A stretch of DNA of 64,000 bases, from positions 1,426,001-1,490,000 of the forward strand of contig NZ_UHHW01000002.1 in assembly GCF_900460345.1 (NCBI RefSeq), given 5' to 3'. The stretch comes from Trueperella pyogenes (GTDB lineage Bacteria; Actinomycetota; Actinomycetes; Actinomycetales; Actinomycetaceae). Made by a program: the position numbers and the translations under genes. Below are positions 8,635 through 16,571 of this stretch, one piece after another (position 1 is the stretch's first letter; each line of letters begins with the position of its first letter). The notes under the pieces were generated by a model, which worked only from the letters and a program-made list of their open reading frames with translations, had not been told where the DNA came from and searched no databases.

Positions 8635-10440
8635 TCAGCAACAGTTGTTACCCGGCATCTGCGAGTATTCGTGTAAGAGCGAATCGAGCTCATGGGTCGC
8701 GTGCCGGTAATACGTCAAAGACCACTGATCCAGGCTGTCTCCCTCTGCCTGCTTAAGAAGGGCCCACACGTACCAGCACCAGCCCGCAAACGTAACATAG
8801 GCGCGGAAGTGCCGGCTTTCTTGCGGCGAAGGTTCGTGGCCTAGATACCCGGCCAGAGCCGCATCGAAGGACTCGCTATCGAGTGCCGGGGAGCATACAA
8901 TCAACGTTCCAAAATCGGAGGCGATGTCGGACATACCGGCGTACTCCCAGTCGATAAGATCCATCTGCCCGTCTTCGTGGACGAGCAGGTTTGGGCCGTG
9001 AAAGTCGTTATGGCTTGGGACCCGCGGGAAGCCTTCGGCGTCGACTAGCGCCTTCAACTCGATGATCCGGCTTTTCAGGGCCTCATAACTCGATGGCAAG
9101 ATCTGCCCGTGTTCCCTCAAGAGCGCATCATATTCCAGACCCGTTTGAACATAATCGAACTCTCTGGCAAAAACGATGTTGGATTCGTGCAATTTCCGAA
9201 TGAGTGCCATGGCCGTGGCGAGCTCGTCTTTGTCGGTGAGGTCCAGGCTGCGCACGTGCGGTACGTAGTGCGAGATCTTCCACCCGTCCTCCGGGTTTCC
9301 GGTGATGAATGTGGAGTCGAGCCCCAGCTCTTTGGCTGCGATCGATGCCACGTGCTCCGCATGGCGATCCACAATTTTCTGTGTTCCAGCCCCAGGGTGA
9401 CGGTAGATGTAGTGCTTGTCAGCCACCCTGAAGATGCAAGACAGGTTCGTCAGCCCGGTCTTGATCGGCCGAAAGTCTTGGATGTCAGCCTTGGCGCACT
9501 GCAGAGCTTCGCTGATATTTGTGAGGATGTGCGAATCGACGTTTTCGATGAATTCGGGGTCGAAATCTTGCAGCTCGTCGAGTGAGTCAAATTCAAATAT
9601 GAAGCCCTCGGGGTACTTGCGCGCATGCATGTTGAGTCTGCCGAGGTGGTCAAGGAAGATGGACTCCCACAGCTTAGAGCGGGTGGCGGGTTGCTCGTAG
9701 ACCTCCTCCAGGATCTGGGAGAACTCCTGCGAAAACGCCCTGTCAAAATAGACGTGACCGAGCATCGTCCAGGCATCGCGCCCACCGATTGAGCACCCGA
9801 CGATCTTGTCTGCCCGATCGAGCTCGAGGCACCACTCCTCCGTGGAGCCCGCCGCATAGACGGCCGAATAATAGGCCTGATACACGTGCGATTCGAAGGG
9901 GTTTTCGACGAAATAATTGTCCGAAGAGCAAATGTAGGTATTGGCCAGTTTTTCTCGCACACGCCACATGGAGCCGTTATTGTTCCGGCTGGCGTATTCT
10001 TCGTTGACGACGATATCGACGCCGAACTTTTCGCTTAAGTCGAAGTAGTGTTCCTTTTTGTACCCGACGACGACGGTGATGTCCTCAATCCCAACTTCGC
10101 GCAGCTGGCGAATTTGGCGCTCGATAAGGACTTCGCCACGCACGCGGAGCGTGCCTTTTGGCCGTTCATAGGAGATCGGGGCAAATCGGGAAGATAGTCC
10201 GGCGGCGAGGATAACCGCATTGGTGACCTTATACGGCTCGAGGGCTTCTACTCCGAGTTCGGTTATTGCCCCCTCCGGTGCGATGAGCTCACGGTTTTGC
10301 AACTGAGCCAAGGTGTTGCCCACGAGAGGCGGATTCAGGCCAGTTTCGCGGGCAAGCTGGGCCGGGTCGTTGCCGTTTTGGGCAGAATACAGCGCACGCA
10401 GGAGCGTGAATTCCTCGATCGTCAGACTATCTGCTGGCAT
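8635..10440 (-). CDS. Fusion of winged HTH, LicC-like cytidylyltransferase and LicA-like choline kinase
   Basis: 601 residues carrying three modules. Residues 1-65 look like a winged helix-turn-helix. Residues 73-310 are a nucleotidyltransferase (NAVILAAGLSSRF, RPKGTLRVRGE, SSDNYF near 172). Residues 330-595 are a choline/ethanolamine kinase or aminoglycoside-phosphotransferase fold (YRHPGAGT, catalytic HNDFHGPN at 477-484, DWEYAG at 497-502). Together they would turn choline into phosphocholine and then CDP-choline, the donor for the LicD-like enzyme encoded next. The ATG at 10440 follows GGAGGAAG. The stop of the GT4 gene is 17 bp upstream. Choline uptake (LicB-like) is not encoded nearby. 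The HTH may sense or simply be structural. Confidence 0.85.
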   Translation of the reverse strand: MPADSLTIEEFTLLRALYSAQNGNDPAQLARETGLNPPLVGNTLAQLQNRELIAPEGAITELGVEALEPYKVTNAVILAAGLSSRFAPISYERPKGTLRVRGEVLIERQIRQLREVGIEDITVVVGYKKEHYFDLSEKFGVDIVVNEEYASRNNNGSMWRVREKLANTYICSSDNYFVENPFESHVYQAYYSAVYAAGSTEEWCLELDRADKIVGCSIGGRDAWTMLGHVYFDRAFSQEFSQILEEVYEQPATRSKLWESIFLDHLGRLNMHARKYPEGFIFEFDSLDELQDFDPEFIENVDSHILTNISEALQCAKADIQDFRPIKTGLTNLSCIFRVADKHYIYRHPGAGTQKIVDRHAEHVASIAAKELGLDSTFITGNPEDGWKISHYVPHVRSLDLTDKDELATAMALIRKLHESNIVFAREFDYVQTGLEYDALLREHGQILPSSYEALKSRIIELKALVDAEGFPRVPSHNDFHGPNLLVHEDGQMDLIDWEYAGMSDIASDFGTLIVCSPALDSESFDAALAGYLGHEPSPQESRHFRAYVTFAGWCWYVWALLKQAEGDSLDQWSLTYYRHATHELDSLLHEYSQMPGNNCC

Positions 10441-10457
10441 TCTTCCTCCGCGCGTTC

Positions 10458-11564
10458 TCACTTGTGCAATGTGTCTAGGGTAGTGCAAATCTGGCAGTAT
10501 GTCGCCGACTGCTGGGGCCACATGAGGTCCTTCACTGTGTCGGCGCTGCCGGGCGCAGGTGGCTGCGCCAAGAGCTGGCGCAATCGCGCGACGAGCGCCT
10601 CTACGCTGCGTTGTTGGGTGATGACCACCGGCGCGCCGCGGTCCGCGAGCATCTGTGCTCCGGGCACCGGGTAGGTGACCACTCGACCTGCCTCTGCGAT
10701 CGATTCGACGAGGGTCGTTTGGAATCCCTCCGATAGTACCGTCGGGTTGACTAGGGTCGATCCGGCAAGGCGGCGTCGTGCTTGGCGCGGGCTAACCTGG
10801 CCGACGACGTCGATCGTGTCCCCCAATCCCGCCTCGGCCACTTTCGCTCGGGCTAGGTCGAGTTGTGCGCCTGCGCCGATCAGTTCCGCGTCGACGTCGT
10901 AGCCTTCGCTTTTCAGAATCCCCACGGCGTCGATAAAAGTGTCCCAGCCCTTTCCGGGCACCATCCGACCGATGAAGACGAGGTGGGAGGGGCGGTCGCT
11001 CCGAAGGATATCGGGGTCGGGCGGAGTGATGGCGTTGTAGAAGATGCCGGCGTCGCGCCCCGATATTTTCCGCACAAAACTGGTCACGCTCTCGGAGACC
11101 CCCAGCACCTGGTCGGCGGCCCGCAGAACGTACCGGCCGAAGGTGAGGTCTACTAACCTGGAGCCCAGCCAGATGACCGGGTTTTTCGTTGCTACGAAGC
11201 CGCTTCCGTGCTCAGTATGGATGACGGGTATGCCAGCTTTCCGAGCCGCACGTACTCCCACAAAGCTCATAGGAAAGAACCGCGTGTGCGTCGAGACCAC
11301 GTCGATCTGGTGGGCATTGAGCCACCTCGCAAGTTTTTTCGTTGTCCCGATCATGGGAACCCGAATGATGTCAGAGATAGACAAGTAGCCTTTGCGGGTG
11401 ATGACGTGGACGTCACCGTCGACTCGTTCGCCGACTGGCCCGGCGAGGTTAATGACCCACACGTCGTGCCCCTGGGCAGCGATGCCGTGGGCAAGATTCT
11501 CTTCGTGGTATTCGACCCCGCCAACCATCGGGGGGTAATTGTTCACAATCAGGGCGATACGCAT
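10458..11564 (-). CDS. Family 4 glycosyltransferase
   Basis: 368-residue GT-B enzyme of family GT4. The N-terminal acceptor domain begins NNYPPMVGGVEYHEENLA; the donor domain starts at VFIGRMVPGKGWDTFIDAV, and the GT4 EGFQTTLVESIA segment with its conserved Glu pair lies near residue 290. It should act at the cytoplasmic face in building the same glycan that the downstream LicC-LicA fusion and LicD decorate. GAGGAAAAC precedes the ATG. It is the first gene of a three-gene operon with gaps of 17 and 11 bp. Confidence 0.9.
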   Translation of the reverse strand: MRIALIVNNYPPMVGGVEYHEENLAHGIAAQGHDVWVINLAGPVGERVDGDVHVITRKGYLSISDIIRVPMIGTTKKLARWLNAHQIDVVSTHTRFFPMSFVGVRAARKAGIPVIHTEHGSGFVATKNPVIWLGSRLVDLTFGRYVLRAADQVLGVSESVTSFVRKISGRDAGIFYNAITPPDPDILRSDRPSHLVFIGRMVPGKGWDTFIDAVGILKSEGYDVDAELIGAGAQLDLARAKVAEAGLGDTIDVVGQVSPRQARRRLAGSTLVNPTVLSEGFQTTLVESIAEAGRVVTYPVPGAQMLADRGAPVVITQQRSVEALVARLRQLLAQPPAPGSADTVKDLMWPQQSATYCQICTTLDTLHK

Positions 11565-11684
11565 GTTTTCCTCACGGTTCGTGTCGCTAAATTCTACCGC
11601 TCATTGTGGCACACAGTGAAAAGACGCCGGGAGGTACTCAGATAGTCGGATATGATGGACTGGTCTGTGTGGATGTGAGGATGT

Positions 11685-11909
11685 ATGGGTACATTACAGC
11701 GGCTATTTTGGCGTTCGACGTTCAATCCGCTGATCGTTTTTGTGGCGATTTTGCTGGCATTTTTTGCGTTTCGGGCGAGCGCCGCCGAGCGCGTTGTTCT
11801 CATCGCTTTAGGCGTCGTGCTAGTTATCGCACAGGTGTGGCGCATCGTGGTGCGCCACAAGCGCGGCGCCGATTCAGAGATTGACGCGAGTCCTGCGGAG
11901 CTGTCATGA
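11685..11909 (+). CDS. Small two-helix membrane protein
   Basis: 74 residues with two hydrophobic helices (about residues 13-30 and 36-54) joined by a short polar turn, and a basic tail (VRHKRG). I recognise no family. GAGG precedes the ATG at good distance, and the last 4 bp overlap the start of the helicase gene (ATGA), so both are translated from one transcript. A membrane protein coupled to a helicase is unexplained. Confidence 0.65.
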   Translation: MGTLQRLFWRSTFNPLIVFVAILLAFFAFRASAAERVVLIALGVVLVIAQVWRIVVRHKRGADSEIDASPAELS

Positions 11910-14581
11910 CAAATCTCAATGCCGCCCTCGACGATCTCGAAGATGCCTACGGCCTGTCCCCTTCCCCGGAGGCCATCCTCGAGGCGTTCACCGAATCTTT
12001 CGAGCAGTCGGGTAAGCGGATGTACCCGCATCAAGAGGAGTCCCTTCTTCATATCGTCTCAGGTGATCACGTCATCGTGGCCACACCTACCGGCTCGGGT
12101 AAGTCTCTGATCGCCGCCCAGGCGCTCTTCACGGGGTTGGCCACGGCTCGCACGTCGTATTACACAGCTCCACTCAAAGCACTGGTCTCGGAGAAGTTCT
12201 TCGACCTCATCCGCCAGTTCGGCCCACATAACGTCGGGATGATCACGGGCGACTCCTCAATCAACCCTGCAGCGCCGATTATCTGTGCCACGTCCGAGAT
12301 CCTGGCTAATATCGCGTTGCGTGAGGGCGCGAGCGCGGACGTCGGCGTCGTGGTCATGGACGAATTCCACTTCTACGGCGACCCACAACGCGGCTGGGCG
12401 TGGCAGGTGCCGCTCTTGGAACTGCCCCAGGCGCAGCACGTTCTGCTATCGGCGACGTTGGGAGACACCTCGTTCTTCGTGAAGGATTTGGAGCGGCGCA
12501 CGGGTCGCCCAGTCTGCGTTGTCGACGACGCCGTCCGCCCAGTCCCCCTGCACTATACCTATTCGACCGAGCCGGTTGGCGAGATGATCCAGGAGCTGGT
12601 GGCCACCCACATGGCGCCGGTCTACGTGGTGCATTTTTCGCAGCGCGAGGCGGTGGCACAGGCGCAGGCGTTGCTGTCCATGTCGCTGATCAGCAGCGAG
12701 CAGCGCGAGCGCATCCGAGCCGTTCTCGGCAACTTCAAGTTCAGCCCCGGTTTTGGCCAGACACTGTCAAAGCTGCTGCGCTCCGGCATCGGTGTCCACC
12801 ACGCAGGCCTCCTGCCGCGTTATCGCCGCCTCGTAGAGAAACTGACCCAGGCCGGCCTGCTCGCCGTCATTTGCGGCACGGACACGCTGGGCGTGGGCAT
12901 CAACGTGCCAATTCGCACGGTTCTCATCACGTCTTTAACGAAGTTCGACGGCGCTCGTATGCGCAACCTGGGAGCGCGCGAATTCCATCAGATCGCAGGC
13001 CGTGCGGGGCGGGCAGGATTCGACACGGTGGGCTACGTCGTCGTGCAAGCCCCGGAGCACGACGTCGAAAACGCTCGCCGCCTCAAGAAGGCCGGCGACG
13101 ACCCGGTACGGATCAAACGCGTCCAGAAGGTCAAGCCGCCGGAAGGTGAGGTTTCCTGGTCGGAGAAGACCTTCGAGCGGTTGAAGGCCGCCGAGCCGGA
13201 GAAGCTCACGAGCCGCTTCCGCGTCGATCACGCGATGATCCTCAATTTGCTTCAGCGCCCCGACCCGGTGCCTGCAATCGCGAGAATCCTCACCGAGAAC
13301 CACGAGCAGCCTAGCCAGCGCAACCGCTTCGTGCGACAGGCACTCGATATCTATTCTTCCTTGCGCACAGCCGAGGTCATTACGCACGAAGATCGCACGT
13401 GGCGAGCGGAACACCCGGACAGGTCGGCGATCCATTTTTCCAAGGATGTGCCCGACGACTTCGCGCTCAACTCACCACTTGCACCATTTGCGCTGGCCGC
13501 CCTCGACCTGCTTGAGGCCGAGGATCCGAATTATGCCCTCGACGTCGTCTCGATTCTAGAAGCCGTACAGGAAAACCCCACGCCGGTGCTCATCGCCCAA
13601 CGCAAGGCCGCCCGCGGCGCGCTCATCGGCAAGCTGAAGGCTGAGGGGGTGGATTTCAATGAGCGTATGGCCTTGGCCGACGAGGTCACCTGGCCGCGCC
13701 CGCTGGCTGACCTGCTTGAACCTGCGCTTGAGGTGTATGCGAAGACCAACCCTTGGGTGGCGGGCCATGAGCTGGAGCCCAAGTCGATCGTGCGGCACAT
13801 GATCGAGGAAGGCATGACTTTCTCTGAGTTCATCTCGCGCTATGATCTCGCACGCTCCGAAGGCGTGGTGCTGCGCTATCTCACTGACACCTATCGGGCC
13901 TTGCGCCAGACTGTTCCCCACGATTACCGCACGGACGAGGTCGAGGACGTCATCGCCTGGCTGGGCCGCCTTGTGCGTTCCATCGATTCCTCCTTGCTTG
14001 ACGAGTGGGAGGCGCTGGCAGATGGACGCCTCACGCTCGACGAACTCGCGGCCCTCGACGAAGACGGCACGAGCGGCGAGGAGGCCGCCTTCGGAGCTGA
14101 CGAACATGGCAACGTGTCCTTCACCCGTAACAAGCATGCCCTGCGCACGGCCATCAGAAGCGAGATGTTCCGCCGTATCGAGGCTCTCGACCGGGACGAT
14201 TTCGATGCTCTCGCACGCCTAGATCCGCGCTGGGATGCGGAGCGTTGGGCGGAGGCGATCGACCCGTACTGGGACGTCTACGCCCGCCTCGGCACTTCCA
14301 CGGATTCGTGCTCTGCCCGTTTCTTCTCCGTCTTGGAAGATCCCTCGTATGCCGACCTCCTCCAGGCGGGCATGGACGAGGAGGAGGCCTCGAACTGGCT
14401 CGAGAAGCGCAAGCCCGGCCGGGTCTGGCTGGTCATGCAGATTCTCGACGACGAGGGCTCAGTTGAGGTAGAGACGGGCGAATCGGAGATGACGTGGGCA
14501 ATGTGGGCTCTGGTGGATCTCGATGCCAGCGACGAGGCGGGCGAGCTCGTCACGCACATGATCCGCCTAGGCGAACGCTAG
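11906..14581 (+). CDS. Ski2-like DEAD/DEAH-box helicase (DUF3516 type)
   Basis: 891-residue superfamily 2 helicase. Motif I ATPTGSGKS is at residues 59-67, motif II DEFH at 152-155, motif III SATLGD near 178, and motif VI QIAGRAGRAG near 363. A long C-terminal region of about 450 residues matches the DUF3516 extension of actinobacterial Ski2/Mtr4-like helicases. These are presumed to unwind RNA or DNA; the cellular role is not settled. It is the second gene of a three-gene run, 9 bp ahead of the YggS gene, and overlaps the small membrane-protein gene by 4 bp. Confidence 0.88.
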   Translation: MTNLNAALDDLEDAYGLSPSPEAILEAFTESFEQSGKRMYPHQEESLLHIVSGDHVIVATPTGSGKSLIAAQALFTGLATARTSYYTAPLKALVSEKFFDLIRQFGPHNVGMITGDSSINPAAPIICATSEILANIALREGASADVGVVVMDEFHFYGDPQRGWAWQVPLLELPQAQHVLLSATLGDTSFFVKDLERRTGRPVCVVDDAVRPVPLHYTYSTEPVGEMIQELVATHMAPVYVVHFSQREAVAQAQALLSMSLISSEQRERIRAVLGNFKFSPGFGQTLSKLLRSGIGVHHAGLLPRYRRLVEKLTQAGLLAVICGTDTLGVGINVPIRTVLITSLTKFDGARMRNLGAREFHQIAGRAGRAGFDTVGYVVVQAPEHDVENARRLKKAGDDPVRIKRVQKVKPPEGEVSWSEKTFERLKAAEPEKLTSRFRVDHAMILNLLQRPDPVPAIARILTENHEQPSQRNRFVRQALDIYSSLRTAEVITHEDRTWRAEHPDRSAIHFSKDVPDDFALNSPLAPFALAALDLLEAEDPNYALDVVSILEAVQENPTPVLIAQRKAARGALIGKLKAEGVDFNERMALADEVTWPRPLADLLEPALEVYAKTNPWVAGHELEPKSIVRHMIEEGMTFSEFISRYDLARSEGVVLRYLTDTYRALRQTVPHDYRTDEVEDVIAWLGRLVRSIDSSLLDEWEALADGRLTLDELAALDEDGTSGEEAAFGADEHGNVSFTRNKHALRTAIRSEMFRRIEALDRDDFDALARLDPRWDAERWAEAIDPYWDVYARLGTSTDSCSARFFSVLEDPSYADLLQAGMDEEEASNWLEKRKPGRVWLVMQILDDEGSVEVETGESEMTWAMWALVDLDASDEAGELVTHMIRLGER

Positions 14582-14590
14582 GAGGCGTAG

Positions 14591-15307
14591 ATGATCAGCA
14601 CGAATATTGCGGCCGTTCGCGAGCGTATCTCCCGCGCCGAGGTGGCAGCCGGACGCCCTCCCGGATCGGTGACCTTGCAGCTCGCCGCGAAGTTTCAGCC
14701 GGTGAGCAGGCTGTTGGAGGCGGTGGCCTGCGGCGCCACGGTATTCGGCCACAACCTCGTCCCGCAACTGCTGGACTCCGCGCAAGGCCTTCACGACGCC
14801 GGGGTGAGCGCCACCCACACGGTGATCGGCCCGGTTCAGTCGAACAAGTTGCGAAGCGCGATGGACCATGCCGACCGCATAGACACAGTGGACTCTCTCA
14901 AGCTTGCCCAACGCATCGCGCGCCGGCAAGAGGCTCGCATCCGCGCGGGGCTGGCCTCAGGCCCATACCCGATTCTTCTTCAGGTCAATTCCTCTGGCGC
15001 GCAGACGCAGTCCGGTTGCGCACCCGACGAGCTCCTCGACATCGCCGGGCAGATCGCCGAACTGGATCTTGTCCGCATTGACGGCCTAATGACGATCGGT
15101 GCCCATACCGACGACGAGGCAGCAATCCGGGAATCTTTTGCGCTGACCCGCAAGCTGTCTGAGAGCATGCGAAAGATCGCCGGTTTGGCCGAAGCTCGTG
15201 AGCTGTCTATGGGAATGACGAACGATCTGGAGATCGCAGTGGCCGAAGGCTCAACCCTCGTACGCGTGGGCACGGCGGTCTTCGGCCCGCGGCAGAGCCA
15301 CCTTTAG
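14591..15307 (+). CDS. YggS/PLPBP-family pyridoxal-phosphate protein
   Basis: 238 residues, a TIM-barrel PLP-binding protein implicated in PLP homeostasis. The expected PLP lysine is Lys34 in LAAKFQP, and the family's phosphate-binding end SMGMTND and VRVGTAVFGPR are present. Two otherwise strongly conserved segments differ: the usual VSKTKP reads AAKFQPV, and the usual FGENRVQ reads FGHNLVP. It is therefore a divergent member. AGGAGG precedes the ATG. The last 4 bp overlap the convergent pflA gene. Confidence 0.85.
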   Translation: MISTNIAAVRERISRAEVAAGRPPGSVTLQLAAKFQPVSRLLEAVACGATVFGHNLVPQLLDSAQGLHDAGVSATHTVIGPVQSNKLRSAMDHADRIDTVDSLKLAQRIARRQEARIRAGLASGPYPILLQVNSSGAQTQSGCAPDELLDIAGQIAELDLVRIDGLMTIGAHTDDEAAIRESFALTRKLSESMRKIAGLAEARELSMGMTNDLEIAVAEGSTLVRVGTAVFGPRQSHL

Positions 15308-16209
15308 AATGTCTTGAGTCCGTGCGAGCGGAAGATCTCACGGATGAGCTCCGTGTGTTCCTTCGACGGCGGTTGTACGTCTTTGAGCTGGTATTCCATG
15401 CCCAGCGACGCCCATTTATCGCGTGCCATCTGGTGGAAAGGCAGTACTTCTACCCGGCTCAATGAGGTCCATTCCTTCATGATCTCGGCGGCGGCCTCGA
15501 CGTTGTCGACGTCGTCAGTCAGGCCCGGCACGAGCACAAAACGGGCCCAGATTTCCTTGCCAGCCGCTGATAGGCGCCTACCGAAGTCGATCGTCGGCTG
15601 CAGCGGGCGGCCGGTAGTGCGCTCGTAATACTCCGGCAGGCCGGACTTGACATCGAGGAGGATGAGATCGGTATCTGCCATCATGTCGTCGGTGAGGTTG
15701 CGGCCGAGGAAGCCAGAGGTGTCGATCGCGGTATGGATTCCCATCTCCTTAGCTCCATGAAGGAGCTTGGCGAGGAAGGCAGGCTGCATGAGGGGCTCGC
15801 CTCCGGAAAAGGTCACGCCGCCATTGGAGACCTTGAATACGGCTTGGTAGCGCTTCATGCGGTCGAGAACCGCGTCCGGCGTGACGGGCGTACCGTCACG
15901 GGCTCTAAGCGTGTCGGGATTGTGGCAGTACAGGCAGCGCAATGGGCAACCAGCAAAGAAGACGGTCATGCGCGTGCCTGGGCCGTCCATCGCGGTGACG
16001 AGCTCCCACGAATGCAAAGAGCCGAGATCGCCGCAGCGAATCGCTTCGATGTGCTCGTGGTGCGTCATCTCCGGCGCGCGGGCAATCCCATCGAGGCCCT
16101 TGCCAGCGGCACGCGGAATCTCATCCTCCAGTGGCTGCGGGGCGTACTCCCCCGTCGAGCCTTCCCCAACCGTGAGGTACTTGCGTGCGTCTAGCTGATG
16201 ATTGGCCAT
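15304..16209 (-). CDS. pflA: Pyruvate formate-lyase activating enzyme (radical SAM)
   Basis: Radical-SAM activase that abstracts a hydrogen from the glycyl residue of pyruvate formate-lyase under anaerobic conditions. The [4Fe-4S] motif CPLRCLYC uses Cys88, Cys92 and Cys95, followed by HNPDT and the SAM-binding FSGGEP segment. With ATG 16209, which follows AGGGGGAG, it has 301 residues, about 55 more at the N-terminus than the E. coli enzyme (246). A second in-frame ATG at 16236 lacks a ribosome binding site. It lies 87 bp after the separate glycyl-radical subunit, so the substrate here is probably that 82-residue protein bound to the large subunit. Confidence 0.95.
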   Translation of the reverse strand: MANHQLDARKYLTVGEGSTGEYAPQPLEDEIPRAAGKGLDGIARAPEMTHHEHIEAIRCGDLGSLHSWELVTAMDGPGTRMTVFFAGCPLRCLYCHNPDTLRARDGTPVTPDAVLDRMKRYQAVFKVSNGGVTFSGGEPLMQPAFLAKLLHGAKEMGIHTAIDTSGFLGRNLTDDMMADTDLILLDVKSGLPEYYERTTGRPLQPTIDFGRRLSAAGKEIWARFVLVPGLTDDVDNVEAAAEIMKEWTSLSRVEVLPFHQMARDKWASLGMEYQLKDVQPPSKEHTELIREIFRSHGLKTF

Positions 16210-16296
16210 CGATCTCCCCCTAATTAACGATGCCATATCGTCACGAAGCCGGGCGCGCGGGTAACCCCACGCGCCCGGCTCACGTCGAAAACGACC

Positions 16297-16545
16297 TTAC
16301 ATCTGGTCGTGGAACGTGCGCGAGAGGACGTCGAGCTGCTGCTCGCGCGTCAGGCGCACAAAGTTGACAGCGTAGCCCGAGACGCGGACGGTCAGCTGCG
16401 GGTACTTCTCGGGGTGCTCCATCGCGTCCTCGAGGGTTTCACGGTTGAGCACGTTGACGTTGGCGTGGTACAGGCCCTGCACCCCACCGTTCTCTTCGCG
16501 CTGTGCCTTCATCGAAGCGAGGCGCTCATCGTAAGTCGTGGCCAT
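16297..16545 (-). CDS. Detached glycyl-radical subunit of pyruvate formate-lyase (GrcA-like)
   Basis: 82 residues that correspond to the last part of a normal pyruvate formate-lyase: [16 protein letters not shown], then [18 protein letters not shown], with the radical Gly57 in RVSGYAV and the C-terminal SRTFHDQM. Residues 1-25 ([15 protein letters not shown]...) are unlike the intact enzyme. It has its own AGAAGGAG Shine-Dalgarno before the ATG and begins 26 bp after the stop of the large subunit in a different frame, so it is a true separate gene rather than a frameshift product. E. coli GrcA/YfiD is the known analogue, a spare part for damaged enzyme; here it would be the only radical domain. 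Confidence 0.9.
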   Translation of the reverse strand: MATTYDERLASMKAQREENGGVQGLYHANVNVLNRETLEDAMEHPEKYPQLTVRVSGYAVNFVRLTREQQLDVLSRTFHDQM

Positions 16546-16571
16546 GGTTTTCTCCTTCTAGGTGGTTGTTC

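Noticed and set aside
12400..13149. 249-codon frame within the helicase gene
   Set aside because: Shifted-frame reading of a gene whose helicase motifs are intact in the main frame; Arg/Ala/Gly-rich, not protein-like.
16546..16571. Frameshift joining pflB and the glycyl-radical gene
   Set aside because: The downstream gene has its own Shine-Dalgarno and an N-terminus unrelated to intact pyruvate formate-lyase; no single insertion or deletion would restore the usual sequence.
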